A DNA stretch of 64,000 bases from Amyloporia xantha. Taxonomy: Eukaryota; Basidiomycota; Agaricomycetes; Polyporales; Adustoporiaceae. A model generated the notes under the pieces. It did no database searches, was not told the DNA's origin, and was given only the letters and a program-made list of their open reading frames with translations. The translations under genes and the position numbers were made by a program. Of the stretch, positions 12,950 to 23,564 are shown one piece after another. Numbering within the stretch: position 1 is the stretch's first letter; the number at the start of each line of letters is the position of its first letter. The stretch lies in the NCBI GenBank assembly GCA_036971615.1, contig JAYKKR010000002.1:2666001-2730000 (forward strand), read 5' to 3'.

Positions 12950-14011
12950 GGCGTCGAAGAGAGAGCTATCGTGTCGTGCGTCAACGAGTCGCGCCTGGTG
13001 GGAGACTGCGTGACGTGACATTTACCGGTGTCACCGTTGTCATTGACGTCAATTCTCTGGACATTGCAGGAAATCTCTCGCGCCATGGCCTTGGCAATCC
13101 TTCAAATTCACCTGCAATGCGGAGTAGTGTATGCAATTCTATGCAGCAACTCACCACCTACTTTCAAATGAACAGATTTAGAGTCCGGAATATAGGCTGA
13201 ATCATCCTTGAAACTTAAGAACGGCGTACTGACGTCGTCCGCAAGCCTAGATTCACAGTCCAGCACAAACGAGCTTTCTTCCGATTATTATGTGCATAGA
13301 ATTCAGTGTGATGTACATGTAACAACAAGCGATACAAGACATTAGATAGTAAAGCGTAGCATACTCGAGAAAACTAGTACTGCCGGTAAAGATGTAGGGA
13401 AGTTCTGACACTCACGGCATCACCATCTTCACGAAGAAGAGATGCGAGAGCTCTTTATGCCGCCCAGAGAACGTTCATCTCTGCAATGCCGAATCGCCTT
13501 ATCCTCTGTGGAGAATATGACAAAGGATAGGCACTGTCTAAGAGGCTGCATGAAAAGAGAAAAAAACATACCTAGCGCTTTTTATCTCGAACTGTGTTTG
13601 CCGCTATTTGGCAATGTGGTTAACGCACGGACCCTGCAAGATACATCATATATCCAGGCTCATAGTACTATGCCTACCCAGGCACTCGGCACATCCCCCC
13701 AGTCGGCAGTAACGCAAAAGTAACGGTTTTGTCACGGAACATAACGCACGCCTTTTGGAAGTCCGCTCGGCTTTCTCAAGCTGGAGAGTAGTCTATTCAA
13801 ACCACGCTTGTGATCGAGCAACGCAGAGAAACGTCTACAGGCATTCGAAATTCAAAGTCCGACTGGAGTCCGCTGTGGACCAGTGACTCACGAGAGTGAC
13901 AGACAGCCTACCTGCTCGAAAAGAAGGGAATCATGAACAACTCATCCGTTCGCTTTCGTTCAAGCTCGATGCGAAAGTGGGCATACAAAAACCTAGGTAT
14001 ATATGAAGTCA
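12950..14011. other. Intergenic with an inverted-repeat arm
   Basis: About 1.06 kb between SAR1 and SRPRB. The first 150 bp upstream of SAR1 carry CGTGACGTGAC and TGACGTCA, candidate CRE-like sites. The stretch holds one arm (13666-13708) of a 43-bp inverted repeat; no gene is supported. Confidence 0.45.
13666..13708 (+). repeat. 43-bp inverted repeat, intergenic arm
   Basis: Matches the reverse complement of 14052-14094 at 41 of 43 positions (two substitutions, no gaps). It begins TACTATGCCTACCCAGGC and ends AGTCGGCA. Flanking sequences are unrelated. It lies 343 bp from its partner. Confidence 0.85.
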
Positions 14012-15082
14012 CTAAGGAAATCGACATGGTTGAAAGGTGATATGGCGGGGTTGCCGACTTGGGGGGTGTGCCGAGTGCCTGGGTAGGCATAGTATTTCTT
14101 CCAGCCATTCGCGTAAGGGCGCGAGCCCATCGACTTCTGCAACCTTCTCGTCGAGCAAGGTGACATCCTTTCCGACGCTGACGGATGTTCCAATGAAAGC
14201 CACCTCCCCTCCTTCCCAATTGTCAAATCTGAACTCGCCAGTTCCGCTGCATTCCAGACCACCCAATTCGGACTCGGAGCCTTCTGCGCCTAATCCTTCG
14301 ATGCCTACACCACCTACTTGAGATGCACGCCGCCTCTCGAGTTCGCGCTCGAGGATTGTTCGGACGCGATTCACTGCGAGCTGATCGGGTGTAGCTTGAG
14401 AAGTGGACTTCAGCAGATCGCTCTTGTGTGCGATGATCAGCAAGGCAGGCGGTTCTTTGGATGGAGGTAATGATGTGATGGCATGCAGGAGTTGATGGAG
14501 ATGCCTGCATGCTCATGAGTAACAGAGATGTTCACGGTGAGGGGACATACTCTGCAACAGCAGGAGCGTTTCTAGAGACCGTACTCGAGTCAACAACAAA
14601 CGCTATTCCTCTTGCATCCGGCAAATATTCGCGGAACTGATCTCGAATCCTTGGGTGTCCGGGAATGTCGATAGCTCGTAGAGTTTTGTGCATAAGCGGG
14701 ATCATCACCGAATTTGATTGCATTGACGTATGTGTAGGGAGTGTTTGCTTGTATGCAAGCTAGAACATTCTTCAAATATTGTCAAATCTAGTGCGGACTG
14801 AATGAACCCACGGTGGACAATATAGCGGTCTTCCCGGCATCGACTGGCCCAACTAGAAGCAAAGAGTCTCCTCTAGAAGCAGACTTTCTGCGTGAAAAGA
14901 TAGCAAAGACTATGCACATGTGAGGCGGTGATTTCCATTGCTTGATATCGGGTGTACTAACTTGCCAAGATCACAACCGCCAGCAAAAGAGACGCAACAA
15001 TCAGCGTTTGAGGCGTGAACAGTGACGAAGGCGACAAGACTTCGGGCTCAACATCCGGCGTGGAAATGTGCTCGGTGCCCAT
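14012..15082 (-). CDS. SRP102: Signal recognition particle receptor subunit beta
   Basis: Predicted 306-residue SRP receptor beta subunit, an ER-membrane Arf-like GTPase that anchors SRP receptor alpha. Exons: 14962-15082, 14812-14909, 14551-14759, 14012-14504. One N-terminal transmembrane helix (about residues 26-45) precedes the P-loop VGPVDAGKT (Gly61-Thr67). Then come RAIDIPGHPRIRDQF (G3, DxPGH), FVVDSS, AHKSDLL (G4) and the long linker ending FIGTSVSVG. The conserved part ends at LREWLEE; the remaining 26 or so residues (LCLPRHSAHPPSRQ...) are rich in Pro/Arg/His and derive largely from the inverted repeat. The N-terminal exon choice is supported by an uninterrupted TM helix only with the acceptor at 14910. 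Divergent from UTP21. Confidence 0.93.
14052..14094 (-). repeat. 43-bp inverted repeat, arm inside SRPRB
   Basis: Partner of 13666-13708. It is located within the last coding exon of SRP-receptor beta, and encodes part of the tail after the conserved EWLEE segment. Confidence 0.85.
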
Positions 15083-15382
15083 AATGAAGACTAAATAGGC
15101 GGACACAGTTGTTGAATGTTTGGAGTTCAAGTTGGTCTGGAGCCTTACTATGATCAAGCACCGTCCGAAGCGCCACTCGCGTCGGCTGTTTGGTCTTGTT
15201 AGAATCCAAAGCCTTTGGTCAACAAACATCAGCAACCGCTGCCTGATATAGAAGTCACGTGGAATAAATTTCCCAAAATGATCGAGATCCCATCCGAGTT
15301 AGCTTTGCGGGGTGGTCTCATCTTCAACACATACTCTTTACGGTCGGCACTCTGGCTGAGCAAATAGCTCGTTTATCCAACT
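15083..15382. promoter_or_regulatory. Bidirectional promoter SRPRB / UTP21
   Basis: 300 bp between the start codons of two divergent housekeeping genes. A CACGTG E-box lies at 15256-15261 near the middle. No other clear element was recognised. Confidence 0.5.
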
Positions 15383-18300
15383 ATGGTAGTTGCTGCATCG
15401 ACCAGACAAGACCACAGCAATCCGCCCCCTCGTAAACGTCTCCGGGTCGGTCATCCTGAGGAGCACAAACCTCAGACAGAACCACGTTTATTTGCTCCGT
15501 TCAGAGCTCTCGGCCTAGTCACAAATCATGTCCCATTTGTCCTGCAGGCTAGATCATACAAGGGAGCAACGGAAGGTCCGCGCATACACCTCGTCACTTG
15601 TCTAGGAAAATCATGGGCAATGTGGGAAGGAGGGAAAATGGGGTTATTATTTGTTGGTGAGTAAGTATGTACCTATGTTCTGCACATTTTTATACTCAGG
15701 AATTGGTGCTATTGTGGAATTTCAGGCCCAGATGTTCCCGAGCAGATAACATCTATAGCCATGGATGGTAGCGCCGTCTGGGCTGCCAGTGGTCCCAATG
15801 TGATCAAATATATAAGAGGGAAAGAGGTCAGCAATTTGTTAGCATAAATTTTTGGGACTACTCCAATGATTTGTTTTGTATCAGGCGGGCAGGCTCATCA
15901 ATCCTCTTGGGACACCCCTCGCGTCCATACTCGTCTTTGGCTCCCAACTGCTCGCCCTCACTGAAGATGGCACGCGAATGTTGGTGTGGGAAACCGAGGA
16001 CAGTGGTATGTTGCTTGTCTTCTTAAGTGTCAGCCGATCTCACCGAATTGCATAGACTTGCAGAACACTATCCAGTTCGACTCCGATTTCACCGCTAACG
16101 GGATGCTTCATCCTGCGACATACCTCAATAAAATACTCATATCCAGCAGTCAGGGTGGCATGCAACTATGGAACATCCGCACTCAGTAAGTCACGTTGGT
16201 TGTTATCTCTGCCTCCCATGTCGTTAACTGGTGGCCTAACTAGGACACGCATACACTCCTTCTCTCTCACCTCCCTCCTCGCCACGCCATCTCCTGCTTC
16301 TGTTATCCCCACGACCGCTATCACTGCCATAGTTCAGTCCCCTGCAATTGATGTTGTTGGCATTGGGTTCTCTTCAGGAGACATCTCAGTGTACGATGTG
16401 AGGGCGGACGAAAGACTGATGAAGATGACCATGCAGGATGGTGGAATCAGATCGTTGTCCTTCCGTAGTGGTGAGAATCTCCTTATAAATGCAGAGGGCT
16501 GTATGATTGATCATTTTATGTCAATTGCAACGGTCAGATGGACAGCCAATTCTTGCTACTGCATCTTCGACTGGCCATATAGCCCTCTGGGACTTGAATG
16601 CTGGAGGTCGCCTGCTTCATTTGGTCCGTGGTGCGCACGATGGCGCAGTCTCCGCGATTGAGTGGGTCCCAGGGCAGCCGCTTTTGATCAGCTCGGGAGA
16701 GGACAATAGTGTGAAGGTAAGTCTGCGTCTTGTCTATGTGTTCATTTTCAGACTTATACACTCTGCAATAGCAATGGGTCTTCGACTCCCCAACTGACGC
16801 TCCTCGCCTGTTGAAATTCCGCTCCGGACATCATGCTCCCCCGCATCTCATCAGATATTATGGCGAAGACGGCAAGCAAATTCTCACTGCATCCAGGGAT
16901 CGCAGTCTGCGATGCACTAGCGTTGTTAGGGATTCCAGAAGTTTTGAGTTGAGTCAGGGTAGGTTGCCTCAGAAGGTTGCGCACCGAAGCCTGCTGATTT
17001 TGCTTGTGCGTTCGTTTTAGGCTCGCTTTCCAAGAAGGCCTCTAGTCTCTCGATACCTCTCACCTCTCTTAAGTTTCCGCCGATCTTTGCTGTTTCCTAC
17101 TCCACCACTCGATCGAAGGACTGGGATGATATTCTGACTGCGCATGCGGACGAGACCTTCGCACGCACGTGGAACATGAAGGACAAACGACTGGGCAAGC
17201 ACACGTTTGGTTTCGGAAACGATGGCAAAAAGGGCGCACCGGTCGGCGCCGTCAAGGTACCTTACCCGCAATGTTCTGACGTGACCAGATGAAATAATAT
17301 GTAAATTCTATCCTGCAGGCGGTTTGTGTTTCAGCTTGTGGCAACTTCGGCCTGGTGTCGTCTTCCATGGGTACTATCCATATGTATAACATGCAGTCAG
17401 GCATTCTCCGTAAAACCTACGCTGTTGGACCCTGTCCATCCGAAGTCAATAGTAGGTTCCGGCCATCAGGATCGTCGAAGAAAAAGCTGGAGGAACGATG
17501 TGTCACTGGCTTAGCATCTGATGCTCTCAATGCTGTTGTGATCGCAAGTACCCTTGATGGCACGATTAACGTACGCTGCTTTTTTATGCTACTCGGTGCA
17601 CAAGCTTATCTCGTACCCAATAGTTCTTCGACTTCCATACTGCTAAACTGGAGCGGACACTAATATTACCTTCCGCGGCTGTATCAATCACACTGCATCG
17701 CGACAGCGGACTTCTCGTTGTTATATGTGACGACCTCATGGTACGAATAGTCGATATCGAGACTCGGAGAATAGTGCGAGAAATGGGTGGCTTCCGCGGG
17801 AGAGTGCTAGACCTCGTAAGTTGCCGTCACTTCTACACAATGTGGTTATGGTGGAAAGTTCTGACCGTGTTTCGTGCCTCAGACGTTCTCCCCTGACTCC
17901 CGATGGCTCGTAACAAGTTCGCTAGACTCCGTTATCCGCACTTTCGACATTCCAACTGGACGTCTCGTCGACGCCTTCAGGACGTCAAGCGTAGCGACCA
18001 GTGTCTCATTCTCCCCCACTAGTGACTTCCTTGCTACAGCACACGTCGACAGCGTCGGTGTTTACTTATGGTGAGATTTCCACTACTTGGCATGTAAAGC
18101 GCTGCCACTCATGAAAATATCTGCTTGAAAAGGGCCAATCGAGCGCAATACTCGGAGGTCTCGCTGCAAAGTGTTGTAGATGACGAAAATATCGTAAACA
18201 TAGCTTTGCCGTCTATGCAGGGCGTGGATGAAGATGAAGGTATATTCGTCGGCCAAGTTTCTACTTTTTCCGTTCTTGAACCATTGTTTAGCACTAGAAG

Positions 18301-19097
18301 CACTCTCATCACTCGCCCTTACCGGACAAGAGAAAACATCAGACGTCTTCCTCATGCCACCCCAGCTCGATGGTGACCTCGTCACACTATCATTACTACC
18401 TCGCTCGCGTTGGCAGACTCTTCTGAACTTTGAAGTGATTCAGGTACGTCTGAGTGCTGTGTATACTGTATCAATATTTTATTCATTGTCGTTTTGACTG
18501 TTATAATAGCAACGCAACAAACCAAAGGAGCCTCCGAAAGAACCGGAGAAAGCGCCATTCTTCCTACCAACCCTTCCGGGAGTCGAGCCCCGATTTACTG
18601 TTGATCAAAAGAAAGATGAGACCAACAACACAAAATCAACAAAGCGTTTGCAAAAGGCTGCTGCGTCTTCCGAGAGTACCTTTTACATGAAGCTAGCTGC
18701 AGAAGACCCCCAGGGCGACTGTAAGTTCGCCTCCACTGTGCTCGCTCTACCCATAGGTTGATGTCACTGTTCTGCAGTTGAAGAATTTTTCAGCTATGCG
18801 AAGTCATTATCACCAGCGGCTATTGACCTGGAACTGCGTTCTCTAGTGACCCTAGACGCGCTCCGTATGTTCCTCAGTGCACTGACATGCCGTCTCCGAT
18901 CGCATCGTGACTTTGAGGCGGTACAATCTTTTCAAAATGTCTTCCTTCGTATGCACGGAGACGTCCTCATGGCGAATACGGAAGTGCGTCAAGAGCTGGA
19001 GACACTGCAGGAGGTCCAACAAAGGGAGAGTGAGAAGCTATTGGAACTGCTTGCCTCGTCATTAGGGACGTTGAGCTTTGTCAGGGATACGTTATGA
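15383..19097 (+). CDS. UTP21: U3 snoRNP-associated WD40 protein Utp21 (WDR36)
   Basis: Predicted 956-residue Utp21/WDR36, a UtpB subunit of the small-subunit processome needed for 18S rRNA maturation in the nucleolus. Fifteen exons: 15383-15656, 15726-15826, 15885-16005, 16056-16185, 16244-16470, 16538-16716, 16772-16958, 17021-17256, 17319-17570, 17624-17815, 17883-18070, 18133-18239, 18298-18443, 18510-18720, 18778-19097. The N-terminus has LFAPFRALGLVTN. Two beta-propellers follow with many WD-like ends (LVWETED, QLWNIRTQ, ALWDLNAGG, RTWNMKDKR, MGTIHMYNMQSG). The Utp21 C-terminal domain shows LMPPQLDGDLVTLSLLPRSRWQTLLN and KLAAEDPQGDFEEFFSYAKSLSPAAIDLELRSL (not contiguous here). Length and order match the family. 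All introns are GT-AG. Confidence 0.95.
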
Positions 19098-19345
19098 TAC
19101 TATTCAGTCGAATCTCTTGTTCACATCGGGATCTGACTCCCTGGATGATGCTTTGGCTATCTAAAAGATTCACTAAGCACTTCATAGGGGCTTGGCGGAG
19201 TAGACGCCCGTCTGATGTGGCTTGTTCCTTTCGTTCAAAGTTACACGTGTCCTCCAGACCGACATTCTACTTCTCATCTGGCTAGCTACACTGCATTCCT
19301 CCAGCGATTCAAAGGTGTTCTGTACAGCAATCACAGAATAACAGA

Positions 19346-20740
19346 ATGGTGTACGACACATCCGAAGTTCCCAACGAGATTTGGCTTGATATTTTTGCGC
19401 ACTCGACGTTCATCCCTGGGGCTCTTACTTGCGATGTTGACCACATGCATGCTATAGCATGTTTTACCACGGACAACGACGCGATTTGCTTGCATCGACG
19501 CTATCGGGATGCGATGGATACCAAACTTGCAATTAGCCTTGTCTCGAAGAAGTGGAATATCCTGGCCACACAATATCTCTTCCAGTACATAATTTTGAAA
19601 GACGGGCCCCAAATAATTCGAACTCTAGATGCTCTTCAACGTTCGGAATCCAGCCCTGTCCCTAAACACCAACCTGGACGATGGACGGTCCGCTTGGATC
19701 TAGCATTGGATGGCGTTCACATTTGGACCAAAGCACACAGTAACGCTCTCGTCGGTATCTTCAAATGTTGTCCTCGCTTGGCTGTATTCTCGACGGCTTT
19801 CTGTAGCTCCGACGTGTATCTCTGGGAAATCTCTGGATTTATGAAGGCGATCTGCCATGGTCTTCAAGGATCAAGCTTACGCAGGCTCGAGTCTAGGTGC
19901 AATACTGTATTCTTACAAAGATTAATTCCAGTCGTGGAACAATCATTGGAAGTCCTCTGGATTCTATCTTCTAGCGAGGATTCTCGTGGACAACGACGCA
20001 AGCTCGATGCCTGTTTCCCTAGACTTCACACCCTCGTCCTACCCAGTTTCAGTGCAACTGGTCTCTCGATTCACGCCGTCCCCTCTTTGCGGATCTATAT
20101 CAGCCAAGATATGACAAAACTTTCCACTGAATTCTCTGATCTCCTCGTGGAGAAGGGCGAACAGCTTATATACATTGCTACGCGAGATATTTCCCAAATG
20201 ACCGCGGTCGTCAAATATTGTTCTAATCTCTCCCACTGGACAGTAACGTGCGCTGCGATTGGTGGGTTACGAGTCAAGTACCCCTTCCCATCCATTCGTT
20301 CTATAACTGTTCTGGAAGAGGGCTCGACTCGGACTACTATGCTCCCCATGGCCCTTCGTTCACTGCATTCAATACTCAGCGACGAAGAGTCGTTCACGTC
20401 TCTCGAAGTCATCCGCTTTCAGCTGCCGCTGCTATCATATCTGCGTCCGTTCCTCAAGGTCGCCAACAACAATTCGACATACAACTGCATCTACCACGGA
20501 GAATGGTTGTTACAGGTCTGTCAGCATCGCGGTATTCAAGTACAAGTATCCTTCGGGGTGGAGGAGCAGTCAGCGGACCGCTGGCAACCTTTCACCAAAG
20601 AGGTGAGTTTCGTTCTCTCTGTTCCAGTCACCTACCCTCAGTTCGTGTATATCACTGCGGAAGATGCTCCGTTCTTAGGCTCCTCAAATCTCGCATCTGT
20701 GCACCTCGCTTCGGGCTTGCGTCATCTTCGGTGGCCTTGA
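19346..20740 (+). CDS. F-box-like protein, intronless
   Basis: 464-codon uninterrupted frame starting ATG at 19346. The N-terminus SEVPNEIWLDIFAHS is an F-box-like motif (P-x-E-I-W-x-x-I-F), and LVSKKWNILATQYLFQYI completes it. The rest has leucine-rich spacing but no repeat I can align. Such intronless F-box/LRR-like genes are expanded in Agaricomycetes and are usually substrate receptors of SCF ubiquitin ligases; the target is unknown. A 39-nt in-frame stretch near the end (20603-20641) has intron-like borders but is too short to call. UTP21 ends 248 bp upstream. Confidence 0.78.
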   Translation: MVYDTSEVPNEIWLDIFAHSTFIPGALTCDVDHMHAIACFTTDNDAICLHRRYRDAMDTKLAISLVSKKWNILATQYLFQYIILKDGPQIIRTLDALQRSESSPVPKHQPGRWTVRLDLALDGVHIWTKAHSNALVGIFKCCPRLAVFSTAFCSSDVYLWEISGFMKAICHGLQGSSLRRLESRCNTVFLQRLIPVVEQSLEVLWILSSSEDSRGQRRKLDACFPRLHTLVLPSFSATGLSIHAVPSLRIYISQDMTKLSTEFSDLLVEKGEQLIYIATRDISQMTAVVKYCSNLSHWTVTCAAIGGLRVKYPFPSIRSITVLEEGSTRTTMLPMALRSLHSILSDEESFTSLEVIRFQLPLLSYLRPFLKVANNNSTYNCIYHGEWLLQVCQHRGIQVQVSFGVEEQSADRWQPFTKEVSFVLSVPVTYPQFVYITAEDAPFLGSSNLASVHLASGLRHLRWP

Positions 20741-21023
20741 TTAGACGTCAAATTATCTGTAGGTAGCAGCACTCAGAAAAAACTTTTATGTTCTTGCGCA
20801 AGTTGTCATCTCTGGTCTCACGTCGTTCAGCGTATCATCTTATATGACCGGTAGTAATCTTAGTAATTTTGAAACAATATGAGCGTCGTGATTCGAGTGA
20901 TTGGTCGAATTTCAGCAGTGTTTGAGACCGCGATCCTACATACTTCGAGGCGTATCGGGCGCTTCTGCACCTCCTTCAGCGACAACTTGGGCTGGCTGCC
21001 ATTCCTGAAGTGTCCCCTTCAAC

Positions 21024-21970
21024 ATGGATCCGACGACGCCTCTGGTTGTTGGTAGGAACACCATCATTACATGCGAGTTCGTCTTTCGTACGACTACCGT
21101 CGCCACGGTCATGGCTCACACCGCTTGTACTGTCAGCTGCAACAACCGGCGTGCTTGCAGGCACGTATGGCCTAATCAAGGGCTCTTCGCAAATAGGTCC
21201 CTTGATAGTCTCTGCATCCATTAATGGCGGTATTGCGGGTGCCACATTCTTCAGTGAGTACACAGGCAGTGATCATTGGCCACCGTGCTGGCGGAAGCTG
21301 ACAGCATGCAGGTTTTCGTGAATACATCGCGAGCCCGGTGTTCCTGTCGCTCCTGTCCGAAACGGCGTACTCGCGGCGGATACGCGAGCTTCAAAACAGT
21401 CGACATGCGGGCGGGCGGTCTGGGCAGAGGCTCACCTGGTGGGACATGCGAATGTACCGGGTCCCAGATACCGCCGTCAGCGGCGCATTCACTGGCGCGG
21501 TTCTCAATGCCTGGAAACGTACGTGATGAATTCACATTACTCGTCAGCAGGGCAAGGACACTAAACACGGTGTGTGATGGATAGGGGGCCGACCAGGTAT
21601 CCTGCCTGGTGTGACAACCGGGGGTATCGTCTGCACGCTCCTGCAGCTCGCATTCAACGAGATGGACATCGCGCGCGTAAAATACGTTTCACGGATGACG
21701 CAGAGCTCGCAAACATCACCTCGCACGGAACGCACTGCTGTCTCGCAAACACCGCCTCCTCCGCTCCCGGATGTCGAGATGGCGGAGCCCCGAAAACCGT
21801 TCTTGGAGCGAATGCTCGTTTCGTTAGGGTTCCATCAGGTCTCTGATGAGGAGTTTCTGGCGAAGCTGAAATTCAAGCGAGAGTTTGCTCTGCGCAGAAT
21901 TGAGGAATTGGAGAAGGAGAGGGAAATAGAGAGGAATAAATCTGATTCAAAATCATCCTCCTCATCTTGA
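21024..21970 (+). CDS. Tim17/Tim22/Tim23-like membrane protein
   Basis: Predicted 245-residue protein in four exons: 21024-21051, 21137-21253, 21312-21518, 21585-21970. The N-terminal half is glycine-rich and hydrophobic with GVLAGTYGLIKGSSQIGP, INGGIAGATFFSFREY and AVSGAFTGAVLNAWKRGRPG, then PGVTTGGIVCTLLQLAFNE. These glycine-zipper helices and the R-x-G-P turn resemble the Tim17/22/23/PMP24 family of mitochondrial (or peroxisomal) membrane proteins. The C-terminal third is hydrophilic: a PPPPLP stretch, then a charged helix KLKFKREFALRRIEELEKE, likely coiled coil, and a serine tail. It is not Tim17, Tim22 or Tim23 itself. A relation to complex I assembly factor TIMMDC1 is possible but unproven. 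The first intron removes 85 nt and is needed to keep the opening helix in frame. Confidence 0.7.
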
Positions 21971-22065
21971 TTTGCATTATTTGCAACATCCAGCGGCCCC
22001 TTTCAACATACTTACACTCCGTTAATGTACATTGTCCGGTTCATCCTCGTGTCCCCCAGAACTGC

Positions 22066-23429
22066 TCATAAAATCCAAACCTCCACGACACCTTTGCCGA
22101 CTCCGTCAAATCCGCCTATACATAGCCAATGTTCGCAAACGGCTATTGCGTTGACCTTCGCAACGTCCTTTGTCTCCATGGACCAGTTTTGTTCTGCTCG
22201 TAGTTCTCCCTCTGTGCTACGGGATACAGAGTGACGTGCAACCTTTCCCAGTAGCGTGCACGTAATGAGATAATCAGTTCCTGCAAATGCGCTAGATTCC
22301 GCAGTATGTCAGGGGCGGGCAAGCGAGGTTAGAAGGCTTCACTTACATGGCTACAACAGGGCCTTCGGCGACTTGTATCCACAATCCTTCCTCTTCCTTG
22401 AGGCCCTCCCATTTTCGGCTGCGTTTCTTTTTGATACCAGATGCAGATGCTGGTCGTTTTTCTCCTCCGCCACCAACCCACACCCGACCATCGGCGGTGC
22501 CAGCTGCAAACAATGCGGTCGGGCTCATAGACATGGAGAGAATGAAGGGTGGGGAAAGTGACACCTGTGACGACGGCGGAGGTGCAGCTGAAAATGACCC
22601 GTAGTATCAGCAAAGAAAGATATCAATTAACTGACTGTGACATACTTATGTCAAGACGCGATGATAGATTTGCCTGGAGGAAGTCATGATGAAGTAGCGC
22701 AGAATCGTAGCCTCCGCTGACAAGTTCGCTGGGACGATCAGGTATAAATAACACAGTCCCGCATATCTGTCAGCTAGAATTAGACGATAACTAGCACCAG
22801 TAGATACTATGGCACGAACAGATGAATGTCGAGTTCTCATCCTGGTGATGGTTTTCGTGGACAATTCTACAACACCGACAGTGCCTCCATCTGTGCTGAA
22901 TGCAAGATATCGTCCATTTTCACTCAGACTGAGCTGGCTATGCGGACGAATTAAAGAGATCAGAATTGCAGAGAGCTCAAGCTCAGGAACCCACTCGGTT
23001 CAAGACATCTTCGTCGTCTTCTCCAAGTTCCAGTATACATAGTGTATCTTCTGCTGATAGAATAAGCTTATCTGAGTTTGCTGGGAATAACAAAGCCTGG
23101 CACGGGTTAAGTGTGTGCACCGGCCCCGTAGTCGCTGAACGTACCCTGCGACCACTGGCCAGCCACAGGTCTGCAGATTCGGAGCTGTTATTTTTATTGC
23201 ATGCTATGGAAGCTATCTCTGATCCAAGTGACTTGATAGCTTGTATGACTTTTGGCGACGGTAGGTGGTAGAGGCGTAGAGTACCATCATCTTTGATTTG
23301 ACGGTGAGCGCTGAACTATGTATCAGTAGTACAACCAAACTCACCTGATCCAGCACAAAGTAACCCCGAAGATGCAAAAGCTAAAGATGAAACTGGAGCA
23401 GGGGTGTGGACTGTGAGTTGAAATGGCAT
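22066..23429 (-). CDS. WD40-repeat protein, WDR53-like
   Basis: Predicted 348-residue WD40 protein. Exons: 23345-23429, 23145-23290, 22995-23096, 22808-22933, 22646-22766, 22347-22587, 22066-22291. It opens with a propeller blade (PAPVSSLAFASSGLLCAGSD and then GTLRLYHL). Other blades show GRYLAFSTDGGTVGVVEL, ELVSGGYDSALLHHDF, LFAAGTADGRVWV and, last, GFDGVGKGVVEVWIL. The SGGYDxALLxxDF blade is a feature of WDR53-type proteins, proposed adaptors of CUL4-DDB1 ligases; this role is inferred. A basic insert SGIKKKRSRKW sits between blades. The acceptor for the last exon is at 22292, since the next AG gives an immediate stop. Head to head with the glutamine-synthetase-like gene (135 bp). Confidence 0.82.
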
Positions 23430-23564
23430 AGGTGCAGATGAGCGTATGTCGTAAAGAGACTTGCCTTATATGGTGAAGATATCATAGCAGCGATATGATC
23501 GAGTGCGGGGAGACTTCGCGTGATCACCGAGTTCCTATCCAAGGCTCCCTTACCATCGGCAGAG
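23430..23564. promoter_or_regulatory. Bidirectional promoter, WDR53-like / GS-like
   Basis: Only 135 bp separate the two start codons, so the divergent genes must share their promoter region. No specific element is evident. Confidence 0.5.

Noticed and set aside
20603..20641. Possible 39-nt intron in the F-box gene at 19.3 kb
   Set aside because: It has GTGAGT and CAG ends and is in frame, but is shorter than any other intron here; the uninterrupted frame was kept.
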